This document shows positions 15,437-24,698 of a DNA stretch of 64,000 nucleotides, in pieces. The notes under the pieces were generated by a model. The model had not been told where the DNA came from. It saw nothing but the letters and a program-made list of their open reading frames with translations, and ran no database searches. The translations under genes were made by a program, and so were the position numbers. Positions within the stretch are counted from its first letter, which is position 1; each line of letters begins with the position of its first letter. The DNA comes from Pseudonocardia autotrophica (GTDB taxonomy: Bacteria > Actinomycetota > Actinomycetes > Mycobacteriales > Pseudonocardiaceae): assembly GCF_000717175.1 (NCBI RefSeq), contig NZ_JNYD01000002.1, positions 1 to 64,000 on the forward strand, in the 5' to 3' direction.

Positions 15437-17674
15437 GTGACGGTGCTCACCGAGGGGCCGGTCCTGCTGGCCACCAAGCTGCACCCCCCGGCGGGGCGCG
15501 GCCTCGTCCGCCGCCCCCGCCTGGTGTCGCGGCTGCGGCCGACCGAGCACCGCCTGACCGTGGTCGACGCTCCAGCGGGCTGGGGCAAGACCTCGCTGCT
15601 CGTCGACTGGATGGACACCTGCGCCGAGAGCGTCCGGGTGGCCTGGCTCGCACTGGACCCAGGGGACAACGACCCGGTCCTGTTCTGGAGTTACGTGATC
15701 ACCGCGCTCCGGGACCGTGTCCCCGAGGTGAGCGAGCAGGCCATGGCTGCGCTGCGCGCCGGCCCCCGCGCCCTGCGGGACGCGGCGCTCCCGTCGCTGC
15801 TCAACGAACTTCTGGGGGCGGACACCGCGGTCGTGCTCGTCCTCGACGACTACCACACGATCACCGATCGCATGGTCCACGAGACCGTGGCCCTGCTGAT
15901 CGAGCGCCTGCCGCGGACTGCACACGTACTCGTATCCACCCGCGGCGACCCGCCACTGCCCCTGGCCCGCCTCCGAGCCGCCGGAGACCTCTCCGAGCTG
16001 CGGGCCGACGATCTGGCGTTCACCGACGCGGAGGTCGCCACGCTGCTGAAGGACGTCCACGGCCTGACGCTCGGCTCGTCGGACGTGCACCGGCTGGCCC
16101 GACGGACCGAAGGCTGGCCGGCCGGCCTCTCGCTGGCTGCGATCTCCTTGGCCAGCCTGCCCCGAGACGCTGCCGGAGCGTTCATCGACGAGCTCATCGG
16201 GTCGGATCGCTACATCCTGGACTACCTGTGCAGCGAAGTGCTGACCCGGCTACCGGACGCGCTCCGCGACTTCGTGCTCCGCACCTCCGTCCTGCGTCGC
16301 CTGTGCCCACCGCTGTGCGAGGAGCTCACGGGCCGGGCCGATGCAGCCGCGATGCTCGACCAGGCCGAGCGCGCCGGCATCTTCGTCGCCCGGCTCGGCG
16401 GAACCGGTCCGTGGTACCGCTATCACCGCCTGTTCCGTGAACTGCTCGAGCACGAGCTCAGCCTGGTCGAACCGGCCGCGCTCCCCGAGCTGCACCGCAA
16501 GGCGGCTGTCTGGTTCGCCGGAGCCGGCTCGGTCAGCGAGGCGATCGAGCACCTCGCGTTCGCCCAAGAACCGGGCCGGGCAGCCGATCTGGTCGCGGAG
16601 AACTGGAACGTCGAGTTCAACGCCGGCCGGCTCGCCACGGTCGAGGCCTGGCTCGACGTCCTTCCCCCAGCCGCGGTCCGCCTCGACCCGCGGCTGTGCG
16701 CAGCTCGTGCCTGGCTCCTCCTCGACCGAGGCCAACTCGACGAGGTCGATCCCTGGCTGGCGGCCGGGGAGGCGGCCGCTGCGATCGCCGAGGACGGAGC
16801 GCCTCGGCTGGACACCCGACGTGACCTGGCCGTCCTTCGTGCCGTCCACCGTTTCAAGATCGGTGACGTGGGTGCAGCGGCGAGCACGGCCCGCCGTGTG
16901 CAGGAACTGGACTCCGGCGGACCGAGCTTCGCCAGCACCGTTGCCCACCTGCTGCTCGGGTTGACGGCCTATTGGCAGGGGCGCTTCACGGCGGCGCGAC
17001 GGCCGCTCGGCGAGGCGGTGCGCCTCGCCCGGCACACCACGAACCCGCTCGCCGAGACGTATGCGCTCGGCTACCTCGCGCTGGCCGCCGTCGAGGCCGG
17101 TCAGCTGGCGGAGGCCGCACGGATCCTGCCGGTCGGTGAGGCACGGGTCGTCGACCCGGCCGTCGGCGAGCACTTCGTCGCCTGCCTTCCGCATCTCGCG
17201 CGCGCGACGCTCCTCGGAGCCACGGGTCAGCCCCAGGCCGCTGCCACGTCGGCGGCTCGTGCCGTCCAACTGGCCCGCCGCGGAGCCGGACGGCTGGAGA
17301 TCGCGCTCGCCCTCGCCGTGCAGGCCAGGCTGGCCGGTCCGGACAGCGAAGCGACGGCGCTGCTTGACGACGCCGCCGCGCTGCTACGGGGCTGCCCTGA
17401 TCCCGCCCGGCTCCCGAGCACGCTCGCCCAGGCGCGACGCGCCCGGCCCGGCCGGAACGCCGGCCGCGTCGAGGACGAGGAGTCAGGTCTGTCCGAGCGC
17501 GAGCGTCAACTTCTCCCCCTCCTGGCCGGCACGCTCTCCCAGCGAGAAATCGGCGCCGTGCTGCACTTGTCGCTCAACACCGTGAAGACCCACACCCGCC
17601 TGCTCTTCCGCAAGCTCGGAGTGTCGTCCCGCGGCGATGCCGTCGCCCGAGCGCGCGAAATCGGGCTGCTCTAA
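15437..17674 (+). CDS. LuxR/MalT-family ATP-dependent regulator
   Basis: A 745-residue STAND-type regulator. Walker A APAGWGKTSLL at ~43-53 and Walker B VVLVLDDYHT at ~135 form the NTPase; a winged helix and a long TPR-like sensor region follow (380-670); the C-terminus (~680-745) is a LuxR helix-turn-helix with SERERQLLPLLAGTLSQREI and LSLNTVKTHTRLLFRKLGV. This is the MalT/AlkS layout, with inducer binding to the sensor region. GTG 15437 is the first start after the GH15 stop. Its last codons overlap the stop of the convergent sigma gene by 4 bp. Confidence 0.9.
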   Translation: MTVLTEGPVLLATKLHPPAGRGLVRRPRLVSRLRPTEHRLTVVDAPAGWGKTSLLVDWMDTCAESVRVAWLALDPGDNDPVLFWSYVITALRDRVPEVSEQAMAALRAGPRALRDAALPSLLNELLGADTAVVLVLDDYHTITDRMVHETVALLIERLPRTAHVLVSTRGDPPLPLARLRAAGDLSELRADDLAFTDAEVATLLKDVHGLTLGSSDVHRLARRTEGWPAGLSLAAISLASLPRDAAGAFIDELIGSDRYILDYLCSEVLTRLPDALRDFVLRTSVLRRLCPPLCEELTGRADAAAMLDQAERAGIFVARLGGTGPWYRYHRLFRELLEHELSLVEPAALPELHRKAAVWFAGAGSVSEAIEHLAFAQEPGRAADLVAENWNVEFNAGRLATVEAWLDVLPPAAVRLDPRLCAARAWLLLDRGQLDEVDPWLAAGEAAAAIAEDGAPRLDTRRDLAVLRAVHRFKIGDVGAAASTARRVQELDSGGPSFASTVAHLLLGLTAYWQGRFTAARRPLGEAVRLARHTTNPLAETYALGYLALAAVEAGQLAEAARILPVGEARVVDPAVGEHFVACLPHLARATLLGATGQPQAAATSAARAVQLARRGAGRLEIALALAVQARLAGPDSEATALLDDAAALLRGCPDPARLPSTLAQARRARPGRNAGRVEDEESGLSERERQLLPLLAGTLSQREIGAVLHLSLNTVKTHTRLLFRKLGVSSRGDAVARAREIGLL

Positions 17675-18273
17675 CTGAGGCGTCCGGCCAACAGACCTCG
17701 CAACCGGACGCGCCCGCGGTGCAGCAGAACCCGCTGGTTCCCCGGCGAGATGCCGAGCGCCTCGCACACCTCACCGGCCTCCCACCCTTCGACGTCTCGC
17801 AGGGTCACGACGATCTGCTGGCGCTCGGGGAGCGACCGCAGCGCGCGTCCGATCGCCCCCGCCACCTCCGCCGCGAGTAGGCGGCACTCCGGCTCGCCGT
17901 CGGCGCCGTCGGTGACGAACTCGTCCCACCACTCGGCGTCCGCAGCCACGCTCGACCACGGCACGGTCCGGCGTTCCCGCCCCCCTCTCGTACGGGCGAT
18001 GTTGACCAGGATCCGCATCAGCCACGTCTTGAAACTGGAGCGGCCCTCGAACCGGCCGACATGGCGCAGCACGGCGATCCAGGTGTCCTGGACCACGTCC
18101 TCGGCAGCCGCGCGGTCTCGCACGTACGCGGCAGCCACTCGCAGCATGAGCGGCGTGTAGCGGCGGACGAGGACGAGGTAGGCGTCCTCGTCGCGGGCAG
18201 CCAGCCCCTCGACGAGGCACGCATCCGGCACCTCAGCGGTGAGCGGGAAATCCAGCGAGACGGTGACCGACAT
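17671..18273 (-). CDS. ECF RNA polymerase sigma factor
   Basis: A 200-residue sigma-70 factor with region 2 at ~25-95 (YLVLVRRYTPLMLRVAAAYV, AEDVVQDTWIAVLRHVGRFE) and region 4 at ~130-195 (LPERQQIVVTLRDVEGWEAGE, ALGISPGNQRVLLHRGR). No anti-sigma gene is adjacent on the same strand; the next gene upstream is divergent. The QxVLLHRGRxRLR ending is typical of ECF41-like and related groups without extra C-terminal domains. Converges on the MalT-like gene. Confidence 0.88.
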   Translation of the reverse strand: MSVTVSLDFPLTAEVPDACLVEGLAARDEDAYLVLVRRYTPLMLRVAAAYVRDRAAAEDVVQDTWIAVLRHVGRFEGRSSFKTWLMRILVNIARTRGGRERRTVPWSSVAADAEWWDEFVTDGADGEPECRLLAAEVAGAIGRALRSLPERQQIVVTLRDVEGWEAGEVCEALGISPGNQRVLLHRGRVRLRGLLAGRLS

Positions 18274-18495
18274 CGATGACCTCCGGCGCAGCTCCTGGCC
18301 ACCGAGCCTGCAGGCCGAGGCGATCGGAGTCAGCGTCGGGCGACGCTCTCACCCGGGTGAAGCGGGGAGGTGACGACTCGTTCGTCCGCACATTGCCGAC
18401 CACCGTGCGGCTCCACCTCGTGCCGAAGGACGCGGCGGATTACGTACTGGGGACATCGACGGCACATGCACGGGCTGATCCCTAGCGTGGGCCCT
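18274..18495. other. divergent promoter region of sigma factor and GT-C gene
   Basis: A 222-bp gap between divergent genes. It contains no reading frame with a start and ribosome site on either strand and no strong palindrome that I can see. It must hold the promoters of both genes. Confidence 0.5.
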
Positions 18496-19812
18496 GTGAC
18501 CAGGACCGAGGCGCGCCGCGGCGATGTCGTCGCGGTGTCCGCGGCGGTGGTGTTGGTGCTGGTCGCAGCCGTGGTCGGGCGGTGGCTGCTCGCGGCGGGG
18601 GTCGACATCTTCCTGGGCTGGCCGCCGCTGTTGGCGGAGTGGCTCCCGCACGTCGGACCCGGGACCCCGGCCGCTGTGGTCGTGGCCGTCGCCGTGGCAG
18701 CCTGGGGTCCGGGCCTCGCCGGCCGAGCGGTGTGGCGTCCGCTGCTGTGGACCGCGTGGGCGGCCGCGTCGGCGTGGACCCTGAGCCTCGCGTTGGTCGA
18801 CGGCTGGCAGCGGGGCGTGGTCGCGCGGCTCTCGAGCAGTCAGGAGTACCTGCACGACGTGCCGCGAGTGACGTCGGTAGGGGCGATGCTGCGGGAGTTC
18901 GCCGACCACATCCTCACGACACAGGTCGACCCGGCGCAGACCTGGTTCTGGACGACGCACGTCGGCGGGCACCCGCCCGGGGCGTTCCTGCTGTTCGTGT
19001 GGCTGGACCGGCTCGGCCTCGACGGCGGCGGACCGGCCGGGATCGTGGTGATCCTGGCCGGCTCGTCCGCCTGCGCCGCGGTCGCGGTCACGCTGCGCGG
19101 CGTGGGGCAGGAGGACCTGGCACGGCGCGTACTGCCCTTCTCGGTGCTGTTCCCGGGCGCAGTGTGGGTGGGGGTCTCGGCCGACGGCCTGTTCGCGGCC
19201 TGGCTCACCTGGGGGGTTGCGCTGGTCGCGGTGGCGGCCTCGCTGCGCGGTGTCCGGGGCGATCTCCTCGCGCTGGCGGCGGGGCTCCTGCTCGGGTACG
19301 CGCTGTACCTGTCCTACGGGCTGGTGCTGGGGGGCCTGTTCCCCGTCGCGGTCCTCGCGGCGACGCGCCGGTGGCGTGTGCTCGCCGGCGCACTCGCAGG
19401 CGTGGTGGTCGTGGTCGCAGCCTTCACCGCTGCCGGGTTCTGGTGGGTCAAGGGCTATGAGCACGTGCGAGTGATCTACGCGGCGAGCATCGCTGCGAGC
19501 CGTCCCTACTCCTACTTCGTGTGGGCGGACCTCGCGGCGGTCGCGTTCGCGCTCGGCCCGGCCGTGGTGGCGGCGCTGCACCGGATCTCCGCGCTGCCGC
19601 GGCCGGCGGCGTTCCTCGTCCTCGCGGCGCTCGGGGCGATCGTGCTGGCCGACCTTTCGGGCATGTCGAAGGCCGAGGTGGAGCGGATCTGGCTGCCCTT
19701 CGCAGTCTGGGCGGTGGTGGGATGCGGGGCGCTTTCGCATCCTCGGCGGTGGCTGGTGGCCCAGGCTGTCCTGGCGTTGGCCGTCAACCACCTGCTGCTG
19801 ACCGTCTGGTGA
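18496..19812 (+). CDS. GT-C-type membrane glycosyltransferase, MtxT-like candidate
   Basis: A 438-residue integral membrane protein with about ten to eleven helices. A large extracytoplasmic loop holds VDPAQTWFWTTHVGGHPPGA; an acidic/His loop followed by a GHPPG motif is characteristic of polyprenyl-phosphate-sugar dependent GT-C proteins of actinobacteria, including the methylthioxylose transferase family (Rv0541c). An MSKAEVERIWLPF segment near the end is also typical. I chose GTG 18496; ATG 18466 is possible. Convergent, overlapping by 29 bp, with the small membrane protein at 19784. With the GT2 gene at 24695 it likely forms a decaprenyl-phosphate-sugar pathway. Family placement is from memory. 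Confidence 0.6.
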   Translation: MTRTEARRGDVVAVSAAVVLVLVAAVVGRWLLAAGVDIFLGWPPLLAEWLPHVGPGTPAAVVVAVAVAAWGPGLAGRAVWRPLLWTAWAAASAWTLSLALVDGWQRGVVARLSSSQEYLHDVPRVTSVGAMLREFADHILTTQVDPAQTWFWTTHVGGHPPGAFLLFVWLDRLGLDGGGPAGIVVILAGSSACAAVAVTLRGVGQEDLARRVLPFSVLFPGAVWVGVSADGLFAAWLTWGVALVAVAASLRGVRGDLLALAAGLLLGYALYLSYGLVLGGLFPVAVLAATRRWRVLAGALAGVVVVVAAFTAAGFWWVKGYEHVRVIYAASIAASRPYSYFVWADLAAVAFALGPAVVAALHRISALPRPAAFLVLAALGAIVLADLSGMSKAEVERIWLPFAVWAVVGCGALSHPRRWLVAQAVLALAVNHLLLTVW

Positions 19813-20218
19813 CCCGCACGACCCAGACCAGGGCGGACGCTCCGGCCATCGCGAGCACGAGCCACAGCCAGCGGATCAGGTAGGGGGCCTGGTCGAGGCC
19901 GGTCGCGCCGAGGTGGACGGGCCCGCCCTGCCGGATAATCCCGGGCAGGAAGACGAGCAGCGTGAGCCCGGCGCCGAGCAGCGGGACCCGGACGTGGTTC
20001 ACCAGCGGCACCGGGGCCGCCGGCAGGTGCACGAGCATCCGGTCGACCGCGGCGTACAGGGGGAACAGGACGAGATCGTGGAGAAGCAGCGCCCCGGCGA
20101 ACCAGGCGAGCATCCAGGGGATCGACGGGTGCAGCGACGGGTCCCGCACCACGATCGTCGCCGCGTACGCACCCAGCGCCAGGCAGGCCAGCACTCCCGC
20201 GGCGCGCAGCCCGGTCAT
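19784..20218 (-). CDS. small four-helix membrane protein
   Basis: A 144-residue protein with about four transmembrane helices and a conserved-looking LHDLVLFPLYAAVDR segment between helices 2 and 3. It overlaps the stop of the molybdopterin oxidoreductase by 4 nt (ATGA at 20215-20218), so it is translationally coupled and may be part of, or assist, that membrane complex. I do not recognise a named family. Confidence 0.7.
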   Translation of the reverse strand: MTGLRAAGVLACLALGAYAATIVVRDPSLHPSIPWMLAWFAGALLLHDLVLFPLYAAVDRMLVHLPAAPVPLVNHVRVPLLGAGLTLLVFLPGIIRQGGPVHLGATGLDQAPYLIRWLWLVLAMAGASALVWVVRVTRRSAAGG

Positions 20219-21423
20219 GGCCGCGGCCCGCTCGTGGTGAAGTCGATCGAGCGGACCCACTTCGTGCAGTGCACGCCCGGCAGCGCCGGAACGATCACCC
20301 GGGCCGGGAAGCCGTGGTCCGGGCTGAGGTCGGCGCCGTTCACGCGCAACGCGAGGAGGGCGTCGGGGTCGCGCACCTGCGCCCCGGTCAGGGTCGCCCG
20401 GGCGAACGGGCCTACCTCCACGGACGACACGAGCGCGCTCGTCGGTGCGGGCACCCCGGCCAGCGCGGCGAGGTCGCGCAGCCGCACGCCGCTCCAGGTC
20501 TGCTGGGTCGACCAGCCCTCGACGCAGGCGATCGGCAGGGCAGCGGTGTGCTGCGGCAGCGCGATGAGCTGCGCCCGGGTGAGCCGCAGCGAGCCGAGCT
20601 CGAGCCGCCAGCCCGCGCTCACGGCGGCCGGGGCGATGCCGGACGCGGCGAAGGTGCGGTTCACGGGGAAGTCCCCCGGCAGGGTCCGCCCGCGGGGCAG
20701 GAGCAGGGCGGTGGCGCGGAGCGGCCCGTCGACGGTCTGGCCGATGGTCATGCCGGCGAGCAGCAGCGATCCGCCGGCGACGAGGGCGAGAGCGCCGCGT
20801 CGGCTGAGCGTCGGCGGCTCCGGTTCGGGGGCGACGAGGTCACCGGGTGGCTCGGACCGGGTCTGCGCGAGCGGAGTACGCAGCTCGGTCCGGAAGGAGC
20901 GGGAGCGGAGCCCGCGCGTCATGGCCGGGAGCTTGAGGGCGACGTGCAGGACGAAGCCGGCGACGAACACCCAGGCCCCGGTGTAGTGGGCGGCGTAGAA
21001 GCTGAACCCGAACACGTAGTCGTACTGGATGTTCAGCAGCCCGGTGACGATCTCGAACAGGATCCCGCCGACCAGGAGCACCAGCGTGGCGCGCTCGGCG
21101 GCCCTGAGCGGGTTGCGGGGGAGGGCGGTGAACAGCTTCGGGATCACCGACCACAGCTTCGCCAGTACCACCGGGACCAGCACGATTCCCAGGCCGACGT
21201 GCAGTCCCTGGGTGAGCCGGAAGAGCCAGGACGGCCGCGTCGGCCAGCCGAGGAGCGGGAGGTGCAGGGCCCCGACGTCGGCCGGGATCGTCTGTCCGGG
21301 ACCGTAGGCGACCCAGTCGAGCAGCCCGGTCACGATCACCAGAGGGAGTGCGCACAGCAGCACGAGCCCCAGCACCGACGTCAGCCACGGGCCCCGGATC
21401 GGGCTCCGCCAACGGATCCGCAT
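20215..21423 (-). CDS. membrane-anchored molybdopterin oxidoreductase (sulfite oxidase fold)
   Basis: A 402-residue two-part protein. Residues 1-170 form a cytochrome b561-like membrane domain of about four helices with candidate haem ligands H75, H146 and H160. Residues ~205-235 hold an extra helix beginning SRRGALALVAGGS, an internal Tat-like segment, and ~240-400 is the sulfite-oxidase-type molybdopterin domain with the Mo-ligating cysteine C300 in PIACVEGWSTQQTW. The layout is an MsrP-MsrQ-like fusion (YedYZ) that would exchange electrons with the quinone pool outside the membrane. Near genes for a thio-sugar-like pathway it could act on a sulfoxide or thioether; that is inference. Confidence 0.82.
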   Translation of the reverse strand: MRIRWRSPIRGPWLTSVLGLVLLCALPLVIVTGLLDWVAYGPGQTIPADVGALHLPLLGWPTRPSWLFRLTQGLHVGLGIVLVPVVLAKLWSVIPKLFTALPRNPLRAAERATLVLLVGGILFEIVTGLLNIQYDYVFGFSFYAAHYTGAWVFVAGFVLHVALKLPAMTRGLRSRSFRTELRTPLAQTRSEPPGDLVAPEPEPPTLSRRGALALVAGGSLLLAGMTIGQTVDGPLRATALLLPRGRTLPGDFPVNRTFAASGIAPAAVSAGWRLELGSLRLTRAQLIALPQHTAALPIACVEGWSTQQTWSGVRLRDLAALAGVPAPTSALVSSVEVGPFARATLTGAQVRDPDALLALRVNGADLSPDHGFPARVIVPALPGVHCTKWVRSIDFTTSGPRP

Positions 21424-21474
21424 GGCCGGCGACGCTAGGCCGGGTAGGCCCGCCGCGCGGGTGCTGCGGGGAAT

Positions 21475-21502
21475 CGGTAAGCAGCTCGTCAGACCCTTAC
21501 CG
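21475..21502. promoter_or_regulatory. inverted repeat in RR promoter region
   Basis: CGGTAAG (21475-21481) and CTTACCG (21496-21502) are exact inverted repeats with centres 21 bp apart, two helical turns. They lie between the divergent molybdopterin oxidoreductase and the response-regulator gene, about 45 bp from the latter's GTG, and are good candidates for autoregulation. Confidence 0.55.
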
Positions 21503-21545
21503 ACCGGTGACGAACCGGTCCGGGAGAGCGCGTTCGGGGACTACC

Positions 21546-22244
21546 GTGAGCCGTGTGTGCGCCCGTGTCCTCGTGGTGGACGACGACGAGACCGTCCGTG
21601 ACGTCGTCGGCCGTTACCTCGGCGCCGCGGGGCATCGCGTGGCACTCGCGGCGGACGGCCCGGGCGCGCTGCGGGCGGCCCGGACCACACCGCCCGATGT
21701 CGTGGTGCTGGATCTGATGCTGCCCGGGCTCGGGGGTCTGGAGGTCTGCCGGGCCCTGCGCGCCGACGGCGACCTCCCGCCGATCGTCATGCTCACCGCG
21801 CTCGGCGAGGAGGACGACCGACTGCTCGGTCTGGAGCTGGGCGCCGACGACTACGTCACCAAGCCCTTCAGCCCGCGGGAGCTGGTGCTGCGGGTGGGCT
21901 CCATCCTGCGTCGGACCGGCACGGCCTCTGCCGGGGCCGGCCCCGTGCTGGTCGACGGGGGACTCCGGGTGGATCCGGCGGCCCGCAGCGCAGTGCTCGA
22001 CGGTCACCAGCTGGCCCTCACGGCCCGGGAGTTCGACCTGCTGGCATTCCTGCTGGCCCACCCCGGGCAGGCCTTCACCCGCGAGGAGCTGCTCGCCCGG
22101 GTGTGGGGGTGGGAGTTCGGCGACCGCTCCACCGTCACCGTCCACGTACGCCGGCTGCGGGAGAAGGTGGAGACCGATCCGACGGCGCCCCGGCGGATCG
22201 CGACGATCTGGGGCACCGGCTACCGCTACGACCGCGAGAGCTGA
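21546..22244 (+). CDS. OmpR/PhoB-family response regulator
   Basis: A 232-residue regulator: receiver domain ~5-118 with acidic triad VVDDDE, phospho-acceptor D56 in [10 protein letters not shown] and Lys in YVTKPF; winged-helix DNA-binding domain ~135-230 with [20 protein letters not shown] and [13 protein letters not shown]. Start GTG 21546; later GTGs are possible. Two bases separate its stop from the histidine kinase. It probably controls the divergent oxidoreductase operon through the inverted repeat at 21475. Confidence 0.92.
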   Translation: MSRVCARVLVVDDDETVRDVVGRYLGAAGHRVALAADGPGALRAARTTPPDVVVLDLMLPGLGGLEVCRALRADGDLPPIVMLTALGEEDDRLLGLELGADDYVTKPFSPRELVLRVGSILRRTGTASAGAGPVLVDGGLRVDPAARSAVLDGHQLALTAREFDLLAFLLAHPGQAFTREELLARVWGWEFGDRSTVTVHVRRLREKVETDPTAPRRIATIWGTGYRYDRES

Positions 22245-22246
22245 CC

Positions 22247-23305
22247 GTGCTCACCGAGCTCGCCCGGGCGGTACCGCTGGCGCTGCTGTTCGCCTTGCCC
22301 GTCACGGTCGTCGGCGGGTTGCTGCTGCATCGGATGCGGCGGCGGTCGATCACGGCGGCGATGACGACGCTGGCGCTGGTCCCGCTGGCGGCGGCGCTCG
22401 GCGGTGTGGTCGGGGTGAGCGGGCTGATGTACACCCCGCAGCTGGTCGGGACGATCGCGGTGTGCGTGGTGGTCGGGCTGGTCACGGTGCCCGTGGCGTG
22501 GTGGCTCGGCAGCCGCTTCGCGCGGGAGGCGCTCTGGCAGCGGGAGGCGAGCGCCGCGGAGCTGGAGACGGTGCGACGGGGCGAGCGGGCGCGCCGCGAG
22601 CTGGTCGCGTGGATGAGCCACGACCTGCGCTCGCCGCTCGCCGGGATCCGTGCCATGACCGATGCCCTGGCCGACGGGGTGGTGCGCGAGCCGGCCGAGG
22701 TCGAGGACTACCTCGGACGGATCCGCCGCGAGTCGAACCGGATGGCCGGCATGGTCGAGGACCTCTTCCAGCTGTCCCGCGCCACCTCGGCGGGCCTGAC
22801 ACTACGGCTCGTCCCGGTGGCGCTCGGAGAGCTGGTCTCCGACGCCGTCGCCGCCGAGGCGCCCGCGGCCGAGGCGGCCGGGGTGCGGATCGTCGCGGAG
22901 GACCCGGAGGGCTGGCCGGTGGTGCACGGCAGCGACGCCGAGCTGACCCGCGCCATCCGGAACCTGTTGACCAACGCCATCCGGCACACTCCCGCGGGCG
23001 GCCGGGTCGTGCTCTCCGGCGGGATGCGCGAGGGCCGCGTCCGGCTGGGAGTCCTGGACGGCTGCGGCGGCATTCCCGCGGAGGACCTGGACCGGGTGTT
23101 CGACGTCGGGTTCCGCGGCAGCGCCGCCCGGACCCCTCGGGAGGGGCCGGGAGCCGGTCTGGGGCTGGCGATCGCGCGGGCCTTCGCCGAGGCGCACGGC
23201 GGAAGCCTCGAGGTGCGCAACCACGGTCCCGGCTGCCTGTTCGAGCTGTCACTGCCGGGGCTGCGACTCGAGCCGGTCCCGCCGCACGCGGTAGCCCAGG
23301 CCTGA
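22247..23305 (+). CDS. sensor histidine kinase
   Basis: A 352-residue kinase with three N-terminal membrane helices (to ~88) and almost no extracytoplasmic domain, so it likely senses a membrane or intramembrane signal. HisKA has H125 in [13 protein letters not shown]; the ATPase domain has an N box [12 protein letters not shown]1 DGCGGIP (DxGxGxP with an inserted Cys), and G2 [22 protein letters not shown] start two bases after the response-regulator stop. Ends 8 bp from the convergent methyltransferase. Confidence 0.9.
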   Translation: MLTELARAVPLALLFALPVTVVGGLLLHRMRRRSITAAMTTLALVPLAAALGGVVGVSGLMYTPQLVGTIAVCVVVGLVTVPVAWWLGSRFAREALWQREASAAELETVRRGERARRELVAWMSHDLRSPLAGIRAMTDALADGVVREPAEVEDYLGRIRRESNRMAGMVEDLFQLSRATSAGLTLRLVPVALGELVSDAVAAEAPAAEAAGVRIVAEDPEGWPVVHGSDAELTRAIRNLLTNAIRHTPAGGRVVLSGGMREGRVRLGVLDGCGGIPAEDLDRVFDVGFRGSAARTPREGPGAGLGLAIARAFAEAHGGSLEVRNHGPGCLFELSLPGLRLEPVPPHAVAQA

Positions 23306-23313
23306 CCGGGCCC

Positions 23314-23961
23314 TCAACCGACGACCGGGCTGAGCTCCACGAACGTCCGACCACCCGCCGTTGCCGAGCAGGCGGTCGGGATGAGGCCGGCGGTCCCGGC
23401 CAGGGCGCACAACGCCTCGGCGCCGACGCACGCCCACGGCACGGCGGCACCCACACGGCGTCGCGCGGAACCGGATACCTGAGCCGTGCCGGACCAGAAC
23501 TCGCGCGGCTCGGGACCGGCCTCGACCAGCGCGGTCCCGCCCGGCACGAGCAGGGCTGCGACGCGGGCGAGCAGCCGGACGGGGTCGCCACCGATGCCGA
23601 TGTTGCCGTCGGCGAGGAGCACGTGCGCCCAGGACCCCTCGTCGGGCAGGGGCCCGAAGACGTCCCGGCACACCATCGCCGCGCCCCGGCGGCGGCACAG
23701 TGCCCGGGCGACGAACGAGCTGTCCACGCCGAGCGCGGGGACGCCGCGAGCGGCGAGCGCCGCGACCAGCCGGCCAGGCCCGCAGCCCAGGTCGAGGGTC
23801 GGTCCGGTGCACCGGTCGAGGAGCCAGGCGTCGTCGGCGTCGGCGACAGCCCGCCAGCGGGCAGCGTCCAGGAGCAGCGGCCGGCCGTCGTCCCGGACGA
23901 AGCTGCGCGTGCGGCCCGTGAGCAGGGCGTCGAACGCGGCGGGGCGGAGCGCGTACGTCAC
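23314..23961 (-). CDS. class I SAM-dependent methyltransferase
   Basis: A 215-residue methyltransferase. Motif I is PTLDLGCGPGRLVAALAARG at ~52-70, followed by VDSS as the acidic strand-2 region and LLADGNIGIGG as motif IV-like. The GTG start overlaps the upstream stop by 4 nt (GTGA). Last gene of an epimerase-GT2-DUF2064-methyltransferase operon, so the substrate is probably the nucleotide sugar or lipid-linked sugar of that pathway, perhaps adding the methyl of a methylthio group. Substrate is inference. Confidence 0.82.
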   Translation of the reverse strand: MTYALRPAAFDALLTGRTRSFVRDDGRPLLLDAARWRAVADADDAWLLDRCTGPTLDLGCGPGRLVAALAARGVPALGVDSSFVARALCRRRGAAMVCRDVFGPLPDEGSWAHVLLADGNIGIGGDPVRLLARVAALLVPGGTALVEAGPEPREFWSGTAQVSGSARRRVGAAVPWACVGAEALCALAGTAGLIPTACSATAGGRTFVELSPVVG

Positions 23962-24698
23962 CGGGCGTCGCCGAACGACGCCGCGTGGAGAGCCTCCACG
24001 CGCTCGACGGCCCGGGCGAAGCGTGAGCCGGGAACGTCGGCGGCAACGGAGCGGGCGTCCTCCGCGGTGTCGACGTCGGTCAGCTCGGGCAGCAGGGCCA
24101 CCCGCAGGCCCGCGGCGCGGAGGGCATGCAGCGTGCGTTCGCCCGTGTCGGCGCGGGACATCGGGACGTCGGCGACCGGTCCGGCCGCGCGGGGGTCGCG
24201 CAGCCCGAGCGCCCACCAGCCGCCGTCGCGCGCTGGACCGAGAACGGCGTCGGCACCCCGCAGCCGATCCACGCATTCCACCAGCAGCAGGACGTCGAGC
24301 TGGGGTGTGTCCATTCCGACCTGCAGGGTCGGGACCCCAGGACGCCGTGCGGCGGCGTCGGCGTGCGCGGCCACGATACGTTCGCCCAGACCGTCACCGC
24401 GCTGCCGAATCCGGCCGGCTCGGGCGAGCGCCCGGCGGAGCTCGACCCGCCGGGCCGCGCCGGCCAGCCGGCCCGTGAGGGCGACGAGGGTGCGTCCGCC
24501 GGGCACGGCCGCGGTCGCGTCGAGCGTGTCGAGCAGCGCGGCCGCGGCGACATCGGCCGCCTCCTCGGCCGAGGCGGGCGGGCACAGGCGCGTCTTCACG
24601 CGACCGGGCTCCGGCGCCTTGGCCAGCACGAGCAGGGTCGCCGCCGTCCCCGCTGTCGTCGCGGCCGCTGCCGCCCCCGCCGCCGTGGTCGCCCTCAT
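23958..24698 (-). CDS. DUF2064/TIGR04282-family glycosyltransferase-like protein
   Basis: A 246-residue protein with a GT-A nucleotide-sugar-transferase-like fold. LLVLAKAPEPGRVKTRL at ~20-37 is the family opening and GPARDGGWWALGL the conserved middle motif; QVGMDTPQL replaces the usual GSDxPxL. In Mycobacterium tuberculosis the homologue Rv0540 lies between a GT2 (Rv0539) and the methylthioxylose transferase (Rv0541c); the same neighbours appear here. ATG overlaps the GT2 stop by 4 nt. The biochemical role in this family is unsettled. Confidence 0.82.
   Translation of the reverse strand: MRATTAAGAAAAATTAGTAATLLVLAKAPEPGRVKTRLCPPASAEEAADVAAAALLDTLDATAAVPGGRTLVALTGRLAGAARRVELRRALARAGRIRQRGDGLGERIVAAHADAAARRPGVPTLQVGMDTPQLDVLLLVECVDRLRGADAVLGPARDGGWWALGLRDPRAAGPVADVPMSRADTGERTLHALRAAGLRVALLPELTDVDTAEDARSVAADVPGSRFARAVERVEALHAASFGDAR

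Noticed and set aside
10636..18273. Small Cys-rich protein (13283) as the anti-sigma factor of the ECF sigma at 17671
   Set aside because: They are 4 kb apart on opposite strands with two unrelated genes between; no evidence of partnership beyond a zinc-finger-like motif.
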